A stretch of 64,000 nucleotides of DNA, taken from Sipunculus nudus. Taxonomy: Eukaryota; Annelida; Sipuncula; Golfingiida; Sipunculidae. A model generated the notes under the pieces. That model ran no database searches and had not been told where the DNA came from. It saw only the letters and a list, made by a program, of their open reading frames with translations. Position 1 is the first letter of the stretch; each line of letters begins with the position of its first letter. The stretch spans positions 66,131,176 to 66,195,175 of the forward strand of contig CM049316.1 of the NCBI GenBank assembly GCA_026874595.1. The letters are read 5' to 3'. Shown one piece after another: positions 1 through 11,299 of the stretch. A program made the translations under genes and the position numbers.

Positions 1-1465
1 AATGTAGCCCTTGGAGAGCTTTATAACATACACAAAAAATGGTGGCGCCACCTGCAACCATGTTTGCACAGTGTCCATCTGTTCGTCTGCCTTGGGTTAA
101 AATCACTCATATCTCCGCAGTGACTACACTAATTCACCTGAAATTCGGCATGCGTATACATCCTGGATAGCTTTTCTGATTTTATGACAGGTGGCGCCAC
201 CTACATTCACGTTTACGCTGCAGACATCCAAGCTCATATCTCGGGAACCGTTTGACCGATCAGGAAATTTTTTTGGCAAAAATGTAGCCCTTGGAGAGCT
301 TTATAACATACACAAAAATGGTGGCGACACCTGCAACCATGTTTGCACAGTGTCCATCCGTTCGTCTGCCTTGGGTTAAAATCACTCATATCTCTGCAGT
401 GACTACACTAATTCACCTGAAATTCGGCATGCGTACACATCCTGGATAGCTCATCTGATTTTATGACAGGTGGCGCCACCTACATTCACGTTTACGCTGC
501 AGACATCCAAGCTCATATCTCGGGAACCGTTTGACCGATCAGGAAAATTTTTTTTTGCACAAATGTAGCATTTGGAGAGCTTCATAACATACACAAAAAA
601 TGGTGGCGCCACCTGCAACCATGTTTGCACACTGTCCATCTGTTCGTCTGCCTTGGGTTAAAATCACTCATATCTCTGCAGTGACTTGACTAATTCACCT
701 GAAATTCGGCATGCGTATACATCCTGGATAGCTTTTCTGATTTTATGACAGGTGGCGCCACCTACATTCACGTTTACGCTGCAGACATCCAAGCTCAAAT
801 CTCGGGAACCGTTTAACCGATTGGGCCAAAATTTTGCATGTGTATAGATCTCACATAGCTCTTCATCATACGCAAAACTGGTTGCGCCACCTGCAGCCAT
901 TTTTGCACAGCTCCTGTCTGTTTGTCTGCCATGGGATAAAATCACTCATATCTCGGCAGTGGTTTGACATTACTGCCTAAAATTTTGCAGGTTTATACAT
1001 CCCCGACAGCTCTCTTGATTTTATGACAGGTGGCGCCACCTGCATTCTAGTTTATGCAGCAGACATCCAAGCTCATATCTTGGGAACCGTTTGACCGATT
1101 GGGCCAAAGTTTTGCATGTGTATAGTTCTCACATAGCTCTTTATCATACGCAAAACTGGTGGCGTCACCTGCAACCATTTTTGCTCAGCGTCCATCTGTT
1201 TGTCTGCCACGGGCTAAAATCACTCATATACATGTAGTGGTTTGACTTATCTGCCTTAAATTTTGCATATGTATACAACTTGGACGGCTTTCTGGATTTT
1301 GTGGTGGGGGGGGGGGGCAACCTACATACACAATTTGGCTGCAGACATCCATGCTAATATGCAACACTCTATTTCCCCTTGCCACTCAATCCATGCCTCA
1401 CTTCACCCGTTCCCCTCTGATTTAGGCGGATACACGTAGTCGCTTGTCGACTACCCGTGTTCTAG
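1..1465 (+). repeat. Tandem array inside a pearl/HINE-like rolling-circle element, with 3' hairpin and CTAG end
   Basis: The region is a tandem array cut by the window start. Copies of GGTGGCGCCACC or close variants begin at 41, 190, 320, 469, 602, 751, 880, 1029 and 1158. Spacing alternates 149 and 129-133 bp, so the real unit is a dimer of about 280 bp. The two halves are related: both carry a palindrome, then an 'atctgtt/ctgcagacatccaagctc' type stretch, then 'aatcactcatatct' or 'gctcatatctcggg'. From about 1340 the array passes into a unique 3' segment. That segment ends in a hairpin, GTAGTCG-cttgt-CGACTAC (1436-1454), extended by ACACG/CGTGT, followed by CTAG at 1462-1465 and then T. A subterminal hairpin followed by CTAG is the 3' signature of Helitron/Helentron elements, and pearl/HINE elements are known to carry tandem cores. 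Classification is inference. No protein is encoded. Confidence 0.75.
1436..1465 (+). other. Helitron-like 3' terminal hairpin and CTAG
   Basis: A 7-bp perfect stem (GTAGTCG/CGACTAC) has a 5-nt loop and is extended by ACACG pairing with CGTGT across a CC bulge. CTAG lies seven bases beyond the perfect stem, and the next base is T. The same hairpin occurs on the other strand at 26386-26404, but there the CTAG is not preserved. Confidence 0.55.
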
Positions 1466-1599
1466 TTTATCATTTATTACAAGAACCTACCTCATAGAAC
1501 AAATATGAGTTGAAATAAGAAATAGCAAAGAGAAACCAGTGTAATGTGGGTACATATTATCGATCCCAGGGCTAAATGCCCAAACCAGGAATTAATTTT

Positions 1600-4170
1600 T
1601 ACTGGGTTTGGATACTTCAATTGAGAATGCTGTGCTTTGTAGTCCAGATGTTTTAGTGACTGTGAGAGATTTTAATGAAAGATGGGTTACTTTGTGGTCA
1701 GATTATTCAGAGAATGACCTTGGTAATCGTTTAAGGAGTCTATTCTACAGTGTAATGCTGTTTTTTTCCAAATAATTAAAGAACCAACCCGATGTACCGA
1801 AAATACCCATTCACTTCTAGATCAAGTCATCGTGAATAATAATGCCATGGTTCGGGATTAGGGGTTGTTGCCACCAAGTTCGAATTGTGACCACTCTCAA
1901 GTATTTTGTAAATTTGATAAAACTAAGTCTAAGTATAAACCGTATCAAAGAACGATCTGGAATTTTCGTGATGGCGACTTAATTCCTCTTAATCCTGCAC
2001 TCAATTCAGCTCCATAGGAAATAGCTTTCCAAATATATGAAGATATCTGTGATATTGTAGAATACGTACATAATATATTTACTTCTACTTTCAAAGAATT
2101 CGTATTCGACTATAATAATAACAATACACCCAAATGATAAAAGATGCCTGGACAACGAAATAAGAAGACATACGTAAGATAAATCGTCTACGGAAACGGT
2201 ATAGTAAATCAAAATATGAGAAACATTATCAAGCTTATAAAAGAACAAGATACCAAACATTAAGCTTGATTCGTAAGAAAAAACAGACGCATTTTGACTA
2301 ATTTAATTTTCAATTACAGTCGAGTTAACTCAAAAATTGGTGGAAATCGATTAAATCAAAACTTCTAGGAAAGGTTTATGATAACATATCAGCTCGTCAC
2401 AGATTCGAGATTACAAGCAGATTTACTTAACGATTTTTTTTCAAAATTGCAAATTGCCGCAATCTTACCAAATCATCCTAATAATATTAACTATGTTCCC
2501 TCTCCTTTTATTATCGCTCAAATGGAAGTATTTATTGTATTAAAACACCCAAGACAGAAAAAACAACTGGTCCAGATGGTATTGGAAATCTACTTTTAAA
2601 GAATAATTTATCCGGAATTTACAAGTCACTCTGTACGATATTCAGCTATTCAATACAAATGCAGAAGTTCCCTAAAGCTCGGAAACGTGCAAACATAATA
2701 CCTATTTATTAGAAAGACGAGCGTAAGGATATATAAAATTATAAACCAGTGTCACTCTTACCGAACATATCCAAAGTATTTGAACGCGTAATGCATAATC
2801 GATTATATAACTATTTAAAACAAATAATCTTTTAACAAGTTCCAACTGGGGATTTAAAAAAGGCGAATCAATTGGTAATCAAATCATCTGCCTTACTGAT
2901 AAAATATATAAAAATCTTGATTGACGCAAACATGTTTGAATGGTATTTCTCGACGCTAGCCGTGCTTTTGACAGGGTTTGGCATGAGAGGCTATTTCAAA
3001 ACTAAGGCATTACCGTATAAATGTACCCATTGTTAACCGGATTGAAAGTTACTTGCACGACATAAAACAAAGGGTGGTTATAAGAAACAAGGAATCGTCA
3101 TCGACAAAAATCACAGCTGGCGTGCCGCAAGGCTCCATTTTGGGACCCTTGTTTTTTTGTTTTTTTTTAATGACATAACAGACAACATCAAATCCAATTT
3201 GCACCTTTTCGCAGATGAGGCATTCACGCCAAGACAAACCAGACAATAACAGCCAAAGTTTTAAATGATGATCTGATCACCCTAGTGGCATGGGCGAATA
3301 AACGGCATGTTATGTTTAATCCCTCTAAAACAGTTTCAATGACGTATTCATACAGATTCGAACAACCATTAAGGGTAAATCAACTCTCCTTAGATTCAGT
3401 TCCTGCCAAAGAGGTTCTAGAAAGTACATATCTAGGGGTTATCTTAACATCAATATCAGTTGATCAAAGCATATAACCAGTATTCTGCGGAAAGCTTCAA
3501 AAGGTTTAGGTTTGCTTACTTAGTTTAAATATTTATAAACTAGATGCACGTTGAAGCGCTTCTATATATCCTTTATCAGATCGATTCTTGAATATGCATG
3601 TGTGGTATTTGACAACTGTACAGAAATGGAGTCTTCTTTACTGGAATCAATTCAGTTGAAAGCAGCGCGGATATGTACTGGTGCCATCCAAACGACAAAC
3701 AGAGAGAAACTGTTAGGGGACTGGGTTTGGAAACACTTAGAGAACTAAGACAGCGGTCAACATTAAAATTTTTTTACAACATAAAGGTGATTAGGTCCAA
3801 ATTATTTATCAGTAGGCAAATACAAAATTGAGCGGAATGATTAACAGTAACTTTAAGAAGTCAACGGGAGTTTTTTTTACCAAAAACAAATACTGTAAGA
3901 TACAATATTTCATATTTTCCTTCAGTTATTGATGCCTGGAATAATCTTCCGAAAACCACAAGAAACGCTGCCTCAAAAAGAATGTTTTCTTCTCTTATTA
4001 AAACTAAAATTAGGAAGCCTCCATCATACTAACTGTAAGACACTCGACATTCAAATATTTTGCACTGCAGATTGCGCTTGGGTGCAAGTACTCTTAACAA
4101 TGACTTATTTTTGCTTGGTCTCGAAAAGAGTCAAAAATGCTTGTGTGGTCACGAGAATGAATTAATTTAT
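1600..4170 (+). pseudogene. Dead APE-type non-LTR retrotransposon (Jockey/CR1-like)
   Basis: The three forward frames, read together, give the remains of one polyprotein in family order. An endonuclease segment with EPTRCT...SLLD is near 1775-1840. A basic linker is at 2110-2300. Reverse transcriptase follows: an ADLLNDFFSK/GPDG region at 2410-2590, a 'YKP.SLLPNISKVFERVM' block near 2740-2800, an AGVPQGSILGP block at 3107-3150, and the catalytic box at about 3205. Next comes a W.NP.KT block at 3290-3330. A C-terminal cysteine motif (CLCGHENE) is near 4130-4160. Many frameshifts and stops separate these blocks. The catalytic box reads FADE instead of the usual F/YADD, so the enzyme would be inactive even if the frame were intact. 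The open reading frames at 2378-2599, 3285-3476, 3551-3748 and 3929-4165 are pieces of it. Clade assignment is uncertain. Confidence 0.85.
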
Positions 4171-5990
4171 TTCTCCAAACTTCAAAAAGGTTTGAGACTA
4201 GCTATGGCATAGTTTATTAAAGCTTTGATGTTCACTAGATATATGACTTTTATATATGGAACTGCTACGTTTATATTTATTTGACATTCGTAGTGTTTGT
4301 CCTGTGTGTATTGTAATTAATACATGTGTGTGTCACATATTGTAATGTTATCATGCTTAATTTTGTTTATACTAGGATATATTATTTCATCATATGAATA
4401 TTGAAGAGCACCTCGATTAATGTATATTGCTACTTGTACAATTCAACTGGAATATATGTGTATAAGCTAAACTAATCTTCAGGACATTTCAACTAATTCT
4501 TTGGGGTCAATGTTAAGAAGAAGAAGATATTATCTAAATATGAATGTTAACATCTTTCAAACGGAAGGGCCTTGATATACAATTGAGACCAAACAACAGG
4601 TTAATATCATATTCATTAAACATAAAGTATTAAAAGACAAATATCCAAAGTTTATCCAGCATGTGACCAGTACCACGTGGTATCGTTTCTGGACATTACT
4701 CACATATTTAGTGGCTTTACTATAATCAATGAAAGATGGTATTGTTACCTGCGAACACTCTTTTGACGGATGCTAAACGCATAAAATCTAATTATTAGAA
4801 AACCACGAATTACTACTATCGGTCATGTATTAAATTTTTAGAAACCGATGACCTACAATGGAATGGAATTAGGAAACTGTCTGTAGCATTACTGCGTTCA
4901 GTGTTAATGAAGAAAAGGGCACGATATTTAACCAATTTACTCGTTTTCATCACCATCCAAAAGAAAATTAAGTGTATATTTCGGCAGAGTCACAAACCAT
5001 ACCGAAAATTATCACATCCGAGGCAGGTAGGCAAACCCGCAGAGATGGAGGCCATGCATGCTCCCCAAAGCCATTTTTTAAATTTGTAAATATATTAAAA
5101 ACTTAAAATTAATATATTTTTTAATAAGGTACGTTAGAAATAAAACGTACGCTTCCTTGATAGGCTGTCTTGTTGCTTAATATACTAAAGTCCACGACCA
5201 GACGTCATTAACGATATTTCAAGACAAACATACAAAAATATTCATCCTGCATATAGATCAGCTTAGATCTGTAAATGTTTCGCCCTTGCACAATGATCGG
5301 TTCGCGCCCTAGATCTACGTTCATTGGAATCCATATATGCAAGTGAACACATTGAGATGGGCAGACAGACGGAGGGACAATGTCGTTGACTGAGTTCACA
5401 AGACACCGTGCTTTACCACCAGACGTGGAACATCCCGGCCGGGGAGTTTGAAGAACCATTCATTAATGATTCAACACTATCCATATATTGGCGCTGGGCG
5501 AGAGGTTATATTGTTGAAAGTGTGTGGTTAGTCAATGAAGTAACGTCGCCTGTAAGCGTGCGAGGCTGGAGGGGGCGGCTGGGCGGTGACGTCGTTACTT
5601 TCCTGAAGGAGGGAGCTATGTTTATACTTGTTTATACATGCAGTGTGCCAGTCCCAAATATTTGCTTCATGGACATTTGATCGATGGATTGAGCTCTGAT
5701 ACACTGGAGACTATTCATCCTAGGTCTATTTTCATTATCTCATTGTTAAGTTCTGATAACACTTCCCTACCATCTCTCACCTTAGTTATGTATCCACGCG
5801 CGTGAAGGTACATAGCCGCACGTGTCCGTATTTAATCTATTACTCGATACTGTATAACTGCAACTTTCTTCATGTTGTCTGTATCAGACTGCTGTATATA
5901 TCTAACTTCTGCAAAACAATGCTGAATCCAGTACAGTTTTTTTTGGATGGGCTCTATAGATAAACTGCAATTTTTTCAAACGTATATCCT
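4171..5990. other. Unassigned AT-rich stretch
   Basis: This may include the untranslated 3' part of the retrotransposon (to about 4540, where an AAGAAGAAGAAG run occurs). The open frames at 4901-5089, 5208-5459 and 5408-5680 show no recognisable domain, splice context or compositional sign of coding. I see no gene here. Confidence 0.4.
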
Positions 5991-6007
5991 GATAAGTTTA
6001 AATATTA

Positions 6008-6314
6008 GGCCAAAAAATAAAAGGGTATGGTTCTCAGGCACTTTTTTTCAGAAATTAATGCGGGCGGGCGGTATTTTATTTTGGAACTTTTTTTGTATGT
6101 TTCGATAAAATTTCATATGATCAGGGAAAAGCATGTAAATGACAGGTTTCTTCTTGCTAAACAGGTAAAAGCACTACATAACAAAGAAAATCGTATGGAA
6201 ATTGTATTATTTTACCTTCTTGAATGATGAAAATCAAAATAAAAATGTTTGATGCGGGGGTTTAAAATTGATGCGGGCGGTGCCTGAGAACCATTCCTTT
6301 AATTTTTTTTGGCC
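6008..6314. mobile_element. MITE with TTA target duplication (PIF/Harbinger-like)
   Basis: This is a 307-bp element with imperfect terminal inverted repeats of about 36 bp. The left end begins GGCCAAAAAATAAAAG and continues GGTTCTCAGGCAC. The right end is the inverse, GTGCCTGAGAACC... to GGCC. The trinucleotide TTA flanks both sides (6005-6007 and 6315-6317). A TTA/TAA 3-bp duplication is typical of PIF/Harbinger elements. The open frame at 6027-6227 lies wholly within the element and is fortuitous. GC-rich GCGGGCGG motifs sit just inside both ends. Confidence 0.75.
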
Positions 6315-6319
6315 TTATA

Positions 6320-6928
6320 AAAAGAAATTAAATATAACCTGTCTTGTCTGTTGAATAATTATCCTTGATTCCACGTTAAAAATGCCAATTAGGCCGAGAT
6401 GGCCGAGATGCACCTTGGGAAGGAGATATTTTTTTTCTCTCAATGAGCTATAAAATCTGATTGAGAAGTTAGCATAAAAGCAAAGTTTTTTTTTTCTCTA
6501 AATCAAGACGTAACTATTGTAAACTCTCACCCTAGAACCTTTCTGAATGAATACACGGCTCAGCATACAAAATAGGACTGATGGACTGACTCTGCCCGAC
6601 TGACGGAAACTACACTGCAATAGTCATCCACACATTTTAACGATATCGCTGCATACAACTGGTATATAGATATCTTATAATTTGGCTATAAGTAAGTAAT
6701 TTATACTTGCTTTAACATGTGAATGTGCAAACCAATCTGTTTATCCCTGCATCTCTATGATGAACATCGTCATTTCATGTTTCTCACATGACTTAGCTGT
6801 CAATAACATAATCCGCTGAAGACGTGACTATGGTAGATTAATAAATATACTGAGATACTATGATGTTATTACCACACATGGTGGGTGTTGTTAAAAAAAT
6901 CAAATACAGTTTAACGATTGGGCAGTTT
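6320..6928. other. Unassigned intergenic sequence
   Basis: Only short homopolymer T runs are visible. I see no gene, repeat unit or transposon terminus. Confidence 0.4.
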
Positions 6929-6929
6929 C

Positions 6930-7320
6930 ACACACACATCCTTGCATTAACATTAATGCACACACATATCCGTGCATTAACATTCATACACAAACACACA
7001 TCCGTACATTAACATTAATGCACACACATCCGTGCATTAACATTGATACACACATATTCGTCCATTAACATTAATACACACGCATCCGTGCATTAACATT
7101 AATACACACGCATCCGTACATTAACATCAATGCATACACGCATCCGTGCATTAACATCAATGCATACACACATCCGTGCATTAACATGAATGCATACACA
7201 CATCCGTGCATTAACATGAATGCATACACACATCCGTGCATTAACATTAATGCATACACACATCCGTGCATTAACATTAATGCATACACACATCCGTGCA
7301 TTAACAATAATACACACACA
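6930..7320. repeat. 30-bp minisatellite, about 13 copies
   Basis: The unit reads approximately CATCCGTGCATTAACATTAATGCATACACA. It is exactly 30 bp in the right half and drifts in length and sequence toward the left. Each unit carries TGCATTAACATTAATGCA, a near-palindrome. Because 30 is a multiple of 3, all six frames can stay open, which explains the repetitive open frames here; none is a gene. Confidence 0.95.
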
Positions 7321-9663
7321 TTTTCCCAAATCCCTTCTGAAATTTTAGCAATAAAAGAAAATGAACATGCGTATATTTGTTTTTATTCATTCCATAAAAA
7401 TATATCAAACATAGTTAAAATATTAAACACATCTCATATTATGAGCCATGCCAAATTACAAGTTTATCCTTCCACCAAAAGGCGTTTTCACTCACGTGAC
7501 CCTCTCCCAGTTTTGAATTGTGGAGATGGCTGTGACTAATTGTCTCAAATGTCAAACTTCAAAATTAAAATTTGTTTCATTTCAAGGAAAAAGCCTTCTA
7601 TTTTAATCTCACATGCGCCTGCTAAAAAAATACTATTTATTCTGTGAAGTCCTCACCATAAAAACACCCAAGTTTATATTATTTGCCTTGAAACAATTCT
7701 TTGCCCCTACGGGCCTGGTGTATTTTAGAAGCTCTGGCCAGGAGCGTAGCCATGTGAGTGTACACGTTTGTGTCAAGTTCTAGTCCCCCACATTGCAAAT
7801 AGAAATTACACACCTGTTACATTTGGCGAAGACAAGCTCCATGAGACATTATATTGTCTTCGCCAAATGCATATTTAAAGTAATAGTATACATCTCCGTA
7901 CATGTATGCCACCTTATTGTCGCAATCATATGTTGAAATTACGTGCCCCAGCGCGTAATCTTGCGCTTGCGTGGGCTTTTGCAACAGAAATGTCTTGCAC
8001 GCGCTAAACAATAGGAACATTTGAATCATTACACTGCTTCCACACAACCCTTGTAGTGGCGGTATGACATTTGTAACACTGCGCAGTCCGATCTATAGAT
8101 TTGATCGACTAGTTGGCCCTTGGTTTTTGGTCAATATTGCCTTTGAAATCGAGAGCCCGTGAGGCACATTCAGACCTGCTTTGATCTCTACACAATCTTG
8201 GTTCTTACTTTTCTTTCAACGCAGGCTTAAACAAGCCCCGAAGTATTAGAATGCACCGGATGACCTCTGTATGTTTGATTTGTTAACTGACGTTTTTAAA
8301 TGTCATATTACACATTTATATCTGGTTTGATTATATAAGCCTCGTATAAGAATGCTTCCACATAATCATATATGGGATCAAACGTTGTCTTACAGAATAT
8401 AGTCAAATATTTAAAAGCTGAAAATAATAGTAACATGAAAAACATGCAATGAAACATCAAAAACATGACATATATGGAATCCTGACAATAGCTAAAATTA
8501 TATATTATTAATCGGTCAGTGCCGGATCCAGGATTTTGGAAAAGGAAGTGTCCAGCCAAGAAAGACTTAAAAGAAAACCTAAACCAGGCCCTCTGACCCA
8601 GAAAGAGAAGGGGTCCAGACAGGAAAAATCACACCGCCGCGGCTGGGACTTGACCTCACTATCTCCTGTTACTTCATCTAGTTACTTATTTTTCACTAGA
8701 GGCGTTAGAGAAACCCATGGTCCTTCGCCAAATGATGTAAATATGGAAGGGACTTTGCGAGTATATATGATTGTATTATGTGTACGTGTTGTAATGTGTA
8801 TTTTCATTGTTGTTAAGTCAAATACTCATATGATCGAAAAGGTAGCCCGCAATTTGTAATGATTCGTTAATCATTGACGGAGTAATGGAATAAACCTTTT
8901 TAGTCATTATCATTGGGAATTAAGACCAAAGAACAAAGATCATAGATTAAAGCTTCTGCACCTGCATGACCTATTTCGTAATCATTTCATGGTGTTTATC
9001 TCTGTAATGACGTCGGTTACGGGATCATCCAATGATAATTGCTGTACCAATTGACTCAACCCAGCTAAAGGTTAGAAAAATAAAAGCTCACCGAGTACAC
9101 TCGCGCGAAGCACCCGAACACACAGACCGTGATGGTATGTAAAAGGCCGGGATCTTTGAGGGAGTTTTGGCCTCAGTGTGGGTTACCAATGTATCATTAC
9201 TTTTTCCACAATATTCTTGTTTATCTTGGGTCAGCTTGCAACAGGCTCTGCGGAGGGGTTATCATATTCTTCTACGCGAGTTCATAAAATTAATTCAAAT
9301 TATGTTATTATAAATTGGAGAAAACCCACCTGCATTTTGCTTTGCGTGGGTTTGATTGACAGGTGCCTGCTTGAATTCGACTGGATCTATGATCCTACTC
9401 TTCAAAACTTTACAGATAAGATTATTTGTACATAATAAAGGATACTTTTATGTTTAAAAGATAGGTCCACGGCCTATTTGCGGTTTTTTAAATATATTGA
9501 ATGTGGATGGAGGTAACTATACAAAATAAAAATATTCTATACTAACAAGTCTCTGGGTTTCTTGTTTTGTTACGTATATGGATGGCATTAGAAATAATCG
9601 AGAATTCTTAACCAGCAGTTGAGATATTAGAGCAATTCTTTGAAGTTCTATCCATGTATAGAA
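7321..9663. other. Unassigned stretch with transposon-end fragments
   Basis: It contains a perfect 16-bp inverted repeat (7820-7835 and 7854-7869). It also has two fragments resembling DNA-transposon ends: CCAGGAGCGTAGCCATG near 7740 and CAGTGCCGGATCCAGG near 8517. The open frame 9178-9435 begins with GTG and has a hydrophobic start, but nothing else supports it. I see no gene. Confidence 0.4.
7820..7869. repeat. Perfect 16-bp inverted repeat (hairpin)
   Basis: CATTTGGCGAAGACAA (7820-7835) is repeated exactly in inverse at 7854-7869, with an 18-nt spacer. It would form a strong cruciform or RNA hairpin. Its function is unknown; a remnant of a palindromic transposon end is possible. Confidence 0.8.
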
Positions 9664-10167
9664 CAGTGATATAAGTCTGGAGTCCTGATTTAACTCGAGT
9701 CCGAAATCGAGTCCACGTTTTTAAGGCCTCGGATTTGGACTTGGTCTCAAGGGTCCTGGTCTCGGACTTGTACTCGAACTCGGATGTATAAGCACTTAAG
9801 AAATCAAGCAGAATCCATCTTGAGTCCAATAGAAAAGAAAACTCTGTCTCAAATTATATAAAGAATTACATACCAACACGATAAATAAATAAAAAAGCAA
9901 GACTATACCAAGTTTTATCGCTGCGTCAGGGGGTAAACGTAATTAAAAGTACACTTGTAAATTAAAATAAATTTGTAAGATTATCTCAAATATCCTCCTT
10001 AATAAGAAGACTTTTATTGGACTTGGACTCGGGTTAAAAATGACTCGGACTCGAAGAAGGTGTACTTGGACTCGAATCTCAAGGACTCGGACTTGGGCTC
10101 GGTTTCGAGTGGCATGGATTCGGACTAACACTCGAACTCGGATGGTGTGTACTCGACTACTTCACTA
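9664..10167. mobile_element. GGACTCG-iteron DNA transposon, copy 1
   Basis: The left end is CAGTGATATAAG...GGAGTCC. The right end is the inverse of TAGTGAAGTAGTCGAGTAC. Both subterminal regions (9690-9830 and 10015-10150) are filled with variants of GGACTCG / GGACTTG / CGAGTCC. The six bases ATAGAA flank both sides, compatible with a degraded 8-bp target duplication. The same structure recurs at 16541-16838 and 22367-22842. Short iterons near the ends are typical of transposase binding sites in hAT and related elements. No coding capacity is seen. Confidence 0.7.
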
Positions 10168-10169
10168 AT

Positions 10170-11075
10170 AGAAATTACCCCGTTTTATCACTGGGGATCC
10201 AGAAAGTACAGACATGCACGACAGGCGCGGATCCAATAGGGAAAGGGGTGGGGTTGAGAACCCCCTGCTAAATTTATTTAATAACTTTGAAAAATACATT
10301 GGCATGATAATTAGCCGAGAATATCTGTAATAATAAAAATTACTGTTAACCATAATCTTATTCAAAATTTTATCAAACCATGAAGTGATCCCCTGTTCCT
10401 GTCCAACTGCATATATATAGTTTTTTTCTAAGTGAGCTATTATACAAGTGAAATATTCTCAGTTACGTATCATGACTAAATGTATCATTTATCTCATCAT
10501 ACCACTTATGTAACGACATATGATTGAGAATCAATGACAATCCGAGGTGTAACATTTTATATGGTCTGTTGAAGGATGGAGATATCCAAGGCCCCAATGT
10601 TCCACATACGATTTTTATTCTCTACCTCCGTATTTAAATAATTTCTCAATAAAATGTAACAGATTTATTATATTTAAAAGCCTTCACAGATGAAGCTCTC
10701 CAGTTTGATCCTGAGAACCCCAAGAAGAGGTATGTATTAAGAGGTATATATACAAACACGCGGTATATATTATAATAGCAGGGAAAACAGTATTTGACTC
10801 ATACATGCCGTCCCTCATACATTGCCTTTTATTCGTTCTTACGATCCACTAGACAAACAAACGATCTGGGGATCACGTACACTCGGGGAGGTAATTAGCC
10901 ATGAGCAAACACCAGTATCTGAGCATGATCTACATACAGCCTACCCGTATTACATGGATAACCAACAGTCTGAGAATGCAATGAAGGAGTGTGAAAATGC
11001 AATATAAAACGTGATCAGAATGTGCTTTCACTACGCTGGCCAAAAGGTTGGCGGCTCTCGGCGTGTAAGTGCCCC
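10170..11075. other. Unassigned; fragment of a GGATCC-type transposon end
   Basis: A 'GGCGCGGATCCAATAGGG' segment near 10226 resembles the CAGTGGCGGATCCAG ends seen elsewhere in the window. The rest is unassigned and no gene is supported. Confidence 0.35.
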
Positions 11076-11077
11076 AT

Positions 11078-11078
11078 T

Positions 11079-11149
<71 letters not shown>
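11078..11149. repeat. Compound (CA)n(GA)n microsatellite
   Basis: About 19 CA units are followed directly by about 16 GA units. The overlapping open frames are artefacts of the repeat. Confidence 0.97.
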
Positions 11150-11151
<2 letters not shown>

Positions 11152-11299
11152 CTATAGTAAAATTAGTCTCTTGCACAGTGGTGCATTGAATTTGATTCAG
11201 ATTTATATAGACCTTGCCTCTCTATTTGCATATACAGAGAGACTAGATATTTGGGTTTTCTTTTATTTTTGTCGATGCATGTGTATACTTTAATACAAG

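Noticed and set aside
5408-5680. 90-codon open frame on the plus strand
   Set aside because: No domain, signal peptide, splice context or conserved pattern. The opposite strand is open in the overlapping part as well.
7071-7539. Repetitive open frames of up to 117 codons
   Set aside because: They are produced by the 30-bp minisatellite, whose period is a multiple of three.
9178-9435. 85-codon frame with a hydrophobic N-terminal stretch resembling a signal peptide
   Set aside because: It starts at GTG, the first ATG nearby is out of frame, and the rest has no recognisable feature.
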